Assembly: GCA_028023455.1 (NCBI GenBank)
Contig: JAQFVV010000042.1
Span: 5,225,739-5,289,738, forward strand
Source of the DNA: Epiperipatus broadwayi
Lineage: Eukaryota; Onychophora; Udeonychophora; Euonychophora; Peripatidae
Direction: 5' to 3'
Length of the DNA stretch: 64,000 bases
The translations under genes were made by a program, and so were the position numbers. Each line of letters opens with the position of its first letter. Position 1 is the stretch's first letter. A model generated the notes under the pieces. It searched no databases. It saw only the letters and a list, made by a program, of their open reading frames with translations, and was not told where the DNA came from. Below, in pieces: positions 62,515 to 64,000 of this stretch.

Positions 62515-62660
62515 TAGTATTTTAGAAAAGTTTCATTTCTAATTTCACGAATCCATCCAGATGTAAAGGTATCAAGCTATTTAAGTCATTGAATCATTTA
62601 CTTTTTCAAAAATCTGGTGTTCAATTTCAAAATTAGGCAAATGTTCAAAATATTAAAAAA
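62515..62660 (-). pseudogene. Possible hAT transposase fragment, broken
   Basis: On the minus strand, FEHLPNFEIEHQIFEKVND is followed after two stops by LDTFTSGWIREIRNETFLKY. The order (short acidic helix, F-E-K, then F-(T/S)-x-(R/G)-(W/F)-x-(E/D)-I/F) resembles the middle part of ZBED5/FAM200/SCAND3-like hAT-derived proteins. Only about 45 residues remain. It lies beyond the proposed poly(A) signal of the gene to its right and is probably independent of it. Confidence 0.3.
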
Positions 62661-62832
62661 AACATCATATGACAGTACTTGTGAAATATAAAGCTTTTTT
62701 GCAGTCATATGAAGAGCAAAAGCTCAGCAAGTGAACTTGAATTTCAATAATGTACTTTTGGGCTTACTGATATTTAGTTTATTTTTAGCAACCATATGTT
62801 TTCACATATATAGAAAATATGACAGGCCAATT

Positions 62833-62838
62833 TTTATT
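62833..62838 (-). terminator. Candidate polyadenylation signal AATAAA
   Basis: AATAAA on the minus strand lies about 115 nt past the TGA of the putative last exon. In AT-rich DNA this hexamer is common, so it supports the exon model only weakly. Confidence 0.3.
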
Positions 62839-62952
62839 GTAAAAGTTAAGACTTCAAAACAATTTGTATAAATTATATTAAACAAGTTGTTATCAGAAAA
62901 ATATAAAGTTGTACAACTGTGATCCTATAAAGATGCTAGTATAGACTCAACA

Positions 62953-63042
62953 TCACTTACTTTGATATTTAGTTAAAATTCCAAGCTTGAATCTATGGTG
63001 ATACTCAATCAAGCTATTCATAAAACCATTCCATCTTTGCTT
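62953..63042 (-). CDS. Putative last coding exon of a minus-strand gene
   Basis: The exon reads KQRWNGFMNSLIEYHHRFKL, then GILTKYQSK and a TGA at 62955-62953. A GTAAGT inside the last codons (62960-62955) would be an excellent donor, so an alternative is that the exon ends at 62961 and splices on. Read to the stop, an AATAAA follows about 115 nt downstream (62838-62833), which favours a terminal exon. The acceptor is an AG after a run of A rather than T, the weakest point. Frame agrees with the upstream exon at 63175-63284 (phase 0). The protein family is not recognised. Confidence 0.4.
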   Translation of the reverse strand, partial: KQRWNGFMNSLIEYHHRFKLGILTKYQSK

Positions 63043-63174
63043 CTTTTTTTTTTTTTAACTTCAAATGAATCAGAAGAATTTATGAATGCAAATGTTTAGC
63101 TGGTTTTAAACTTCCATTTTTTTTTTGATTCACCAATATATAATATACTGATACAGATAAACAATAAACATTAC

Positions 63175-63284
63175 ACGCAGCAACTCACATTTTTCCACAA
63201 GCTGTTTCTGAAGTGAAGATTTCAAGCTTTCATTTATATGCACACTCTCAGTTTTCTTATATATATTTGTGTTTTTATGGGCAT
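63175..63284 (-). CDS. Putative internal coding exon, coiled-coil-like
   Basis: A strong acceptor (run of T, then ATTTAG) precedes a 110-nt segment open in one frame: AHKNTNIYKKTESVHI, then NESLKSSLQKQLVEKCELLR. The second half has a heptad-like pattern of Leu and charged residues, suggesting a coiled coil. The donor GTAATG follows (63174-63169); a GT two bases upstream is an alternative. The first two bases complete a codon left by the previous exon, matching the phase of either donor at 63880 or 63853. Family unknown. Confidence 0.5.
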
Positions 63285-63769
63285 CTAAATAAAAAAAAAA
63301 AGTGTAACGTTATAAATTATCACACAAATTAACAAACGAAAAACAAAACAAAAAAAAAAAACCATTTAAGTGCACAGAAAAAGATGATATACTGTAAATG
63401 ATACATATCAAAGGCTATATAAAATCAAAGTTGTGACTAGAAAAAAAAAAATCTACAATGTTAATAAACACAGGTTTATTGAATTTTAATGAAACATTTC
63501 TTTGTCCTATAAAAATCTAAGCTTTCAACAGTAAATCTATAACACATTTTGTAAATTAAAACATATTTATTTAAGTGTTTGGATATATATAAAAATTAGT
63601 ATAGGATAATTTTCAAAAAAATTTAAAAGTTGGTACTAATATATTTTCTGTAGAAAAATCAATTAGTTTAAAAAAAAATATATAGTACTGATACTCAAAA
63701 TATGCATCAAGTTGTTAACTTTGATAATAAAATAATAACCCCCTCATGGATGAGAATGATCATTCCAAC

Positions 63770-63937
63770 TCAGGGAGATGGATGGGGGCATAAGATTTGC
63801 GAATCACAAATGTGTCCACATATAGAACAACCTGTTCCATTTTTCTGTTTACTTGACATTTTACAGTGTTGCCTTTTACTTTCCTCAACAGAAAACTTTT
63901 CTTTCTGAAATATTTCAACACTATGTCTCATAGCTTC
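63770..63937 (-). CDS. Putative coding exon of the same gene, with alternative in-exon stop
   Basis: After an AG acceptor (TATATATTAG) the minus strand is open for 55 codons to a TGA at 63772-63770. It opens EAMRHSVEIFQKEKFSVEES, a charged helical segment. Inside are two plausible donors (GTAAAA after 63880 and GTAAAC after 63853), both leaving one base, as required by the exon at 63284. If unspliced, the C-terminus would be GCSICGHICDSQILCPHPSP, giving a short isoform with a Cys cluster. The gene must extend beyond the right end of the window. The plus-strand open frame over this region is its shadow. Confidence 0.5.
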   Translation of the reverse strand, partial: EAMRHSVEIFQKEKFSVEESKRQHCKMSSKQKNGTGCSICGHICDSQILCPHPSP

Positions 63938-64000
63938 CTAATATATATTCTATTCTATATCTTCGCAATAAAAACAAGTAACATTGCATTTATTTAAAAT

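Noticed and set aside
62700-62727. Plus-strand microexon-like segment after TTTTTTGCAG
   Set aside because: About 26 nt between an acceptor and GTGAAC, with no partner exons on the plus strand.
1-64000. CRISPR arrays, bacterial operons, rRNA or intact tRNA genes
   Set aside because: No regular spacer-repeat array, no compact ORFs with ribosome-binding sites, and no cloverleaf beyond the weak SINE candidate at 5765-5890.

Overview
This is a very AT-rich metazoan nuclear window with GT-AG introns and no bacterial-style gene packing. It is almost entirely non-coding DNA filled with decayed mobile elements: RTE-clade LINEs, a second LINE family with zinc-knuckle ORF1, hAT and other 8-bp-TSD DNA transposons, and Penelope/retrozyme-like palindromic elements. 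That mix is common in arthropods, cnidarians and some other invertebrates. I cannot name the species from sequence alone.

Layout. 0-5.9 kb: tandem duplications, a pair of old direct repeats flanking a coding relic, the 5' half of a zinc-knuckle LINE, and a weak tRNA-like SINE candidate. 9.0-10.2 kb: a hAT element with a perfect 8-bp TSD and a dead BED-finger transposase start. 11.2-12.4 and 16.1-18.3 kb: two members of one DNA-transposon family (termini GGT..TCATCT, GC-rich core with a NotI-like motif, 8-bp TSD); the second carries a degenerate satellite-like tandem array. 19.6 kb: a broken THAP zinc finger. 23.3-23.8, 30.6-31.6 and 39.7-40.2 kb: three large inverted-repeat elements, each bracketed by 12-17 bp direct repeats. 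The 30.6 kb element contains a well-formed hammerhead ribozyme in each arm, and a truncated relative with a 14-bp TSD sits at 33.6 kb. 29.6, 44.2-45.1, 49.6 and 54.0-55.9 kb: four RTE LINE fragments. 36.3-37.6 kb: the 3' half (YADD to C-terminal Cys/His region) of the other LINE type. 45.8-46.5 and 51.8-52.4 kb: two related MITEs. 60.3-60.7 kb: a short hAT MITE.

The only host-gene evidence is at the right edge. Three minus-strand exon-like segments (62.95-63.94 kb) have mutually compatible splice phases, a stop codon and a downstream AATAAA, and look like the 3' end of a gene continuing beyond the window. A second candidate is a minus-strand open frame with a C-x2-C-x14-C-x2-C motif near 50.9-51.1 kb.

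The most interesting signal is the hammerhead-bearing palindromic element group at 30.6/33.6 kb, with a hammerhead-like (core-mutated) relative at 39.9-40.1 kb. They look like Penelope-like or retrozyme-type retroelements: tandem unit junction, inverted copy, 12-17 bp TSD and self-cleaving RNA. All functional statements on these are inference from the fold and architecture; nothing was searched or folded by computer.
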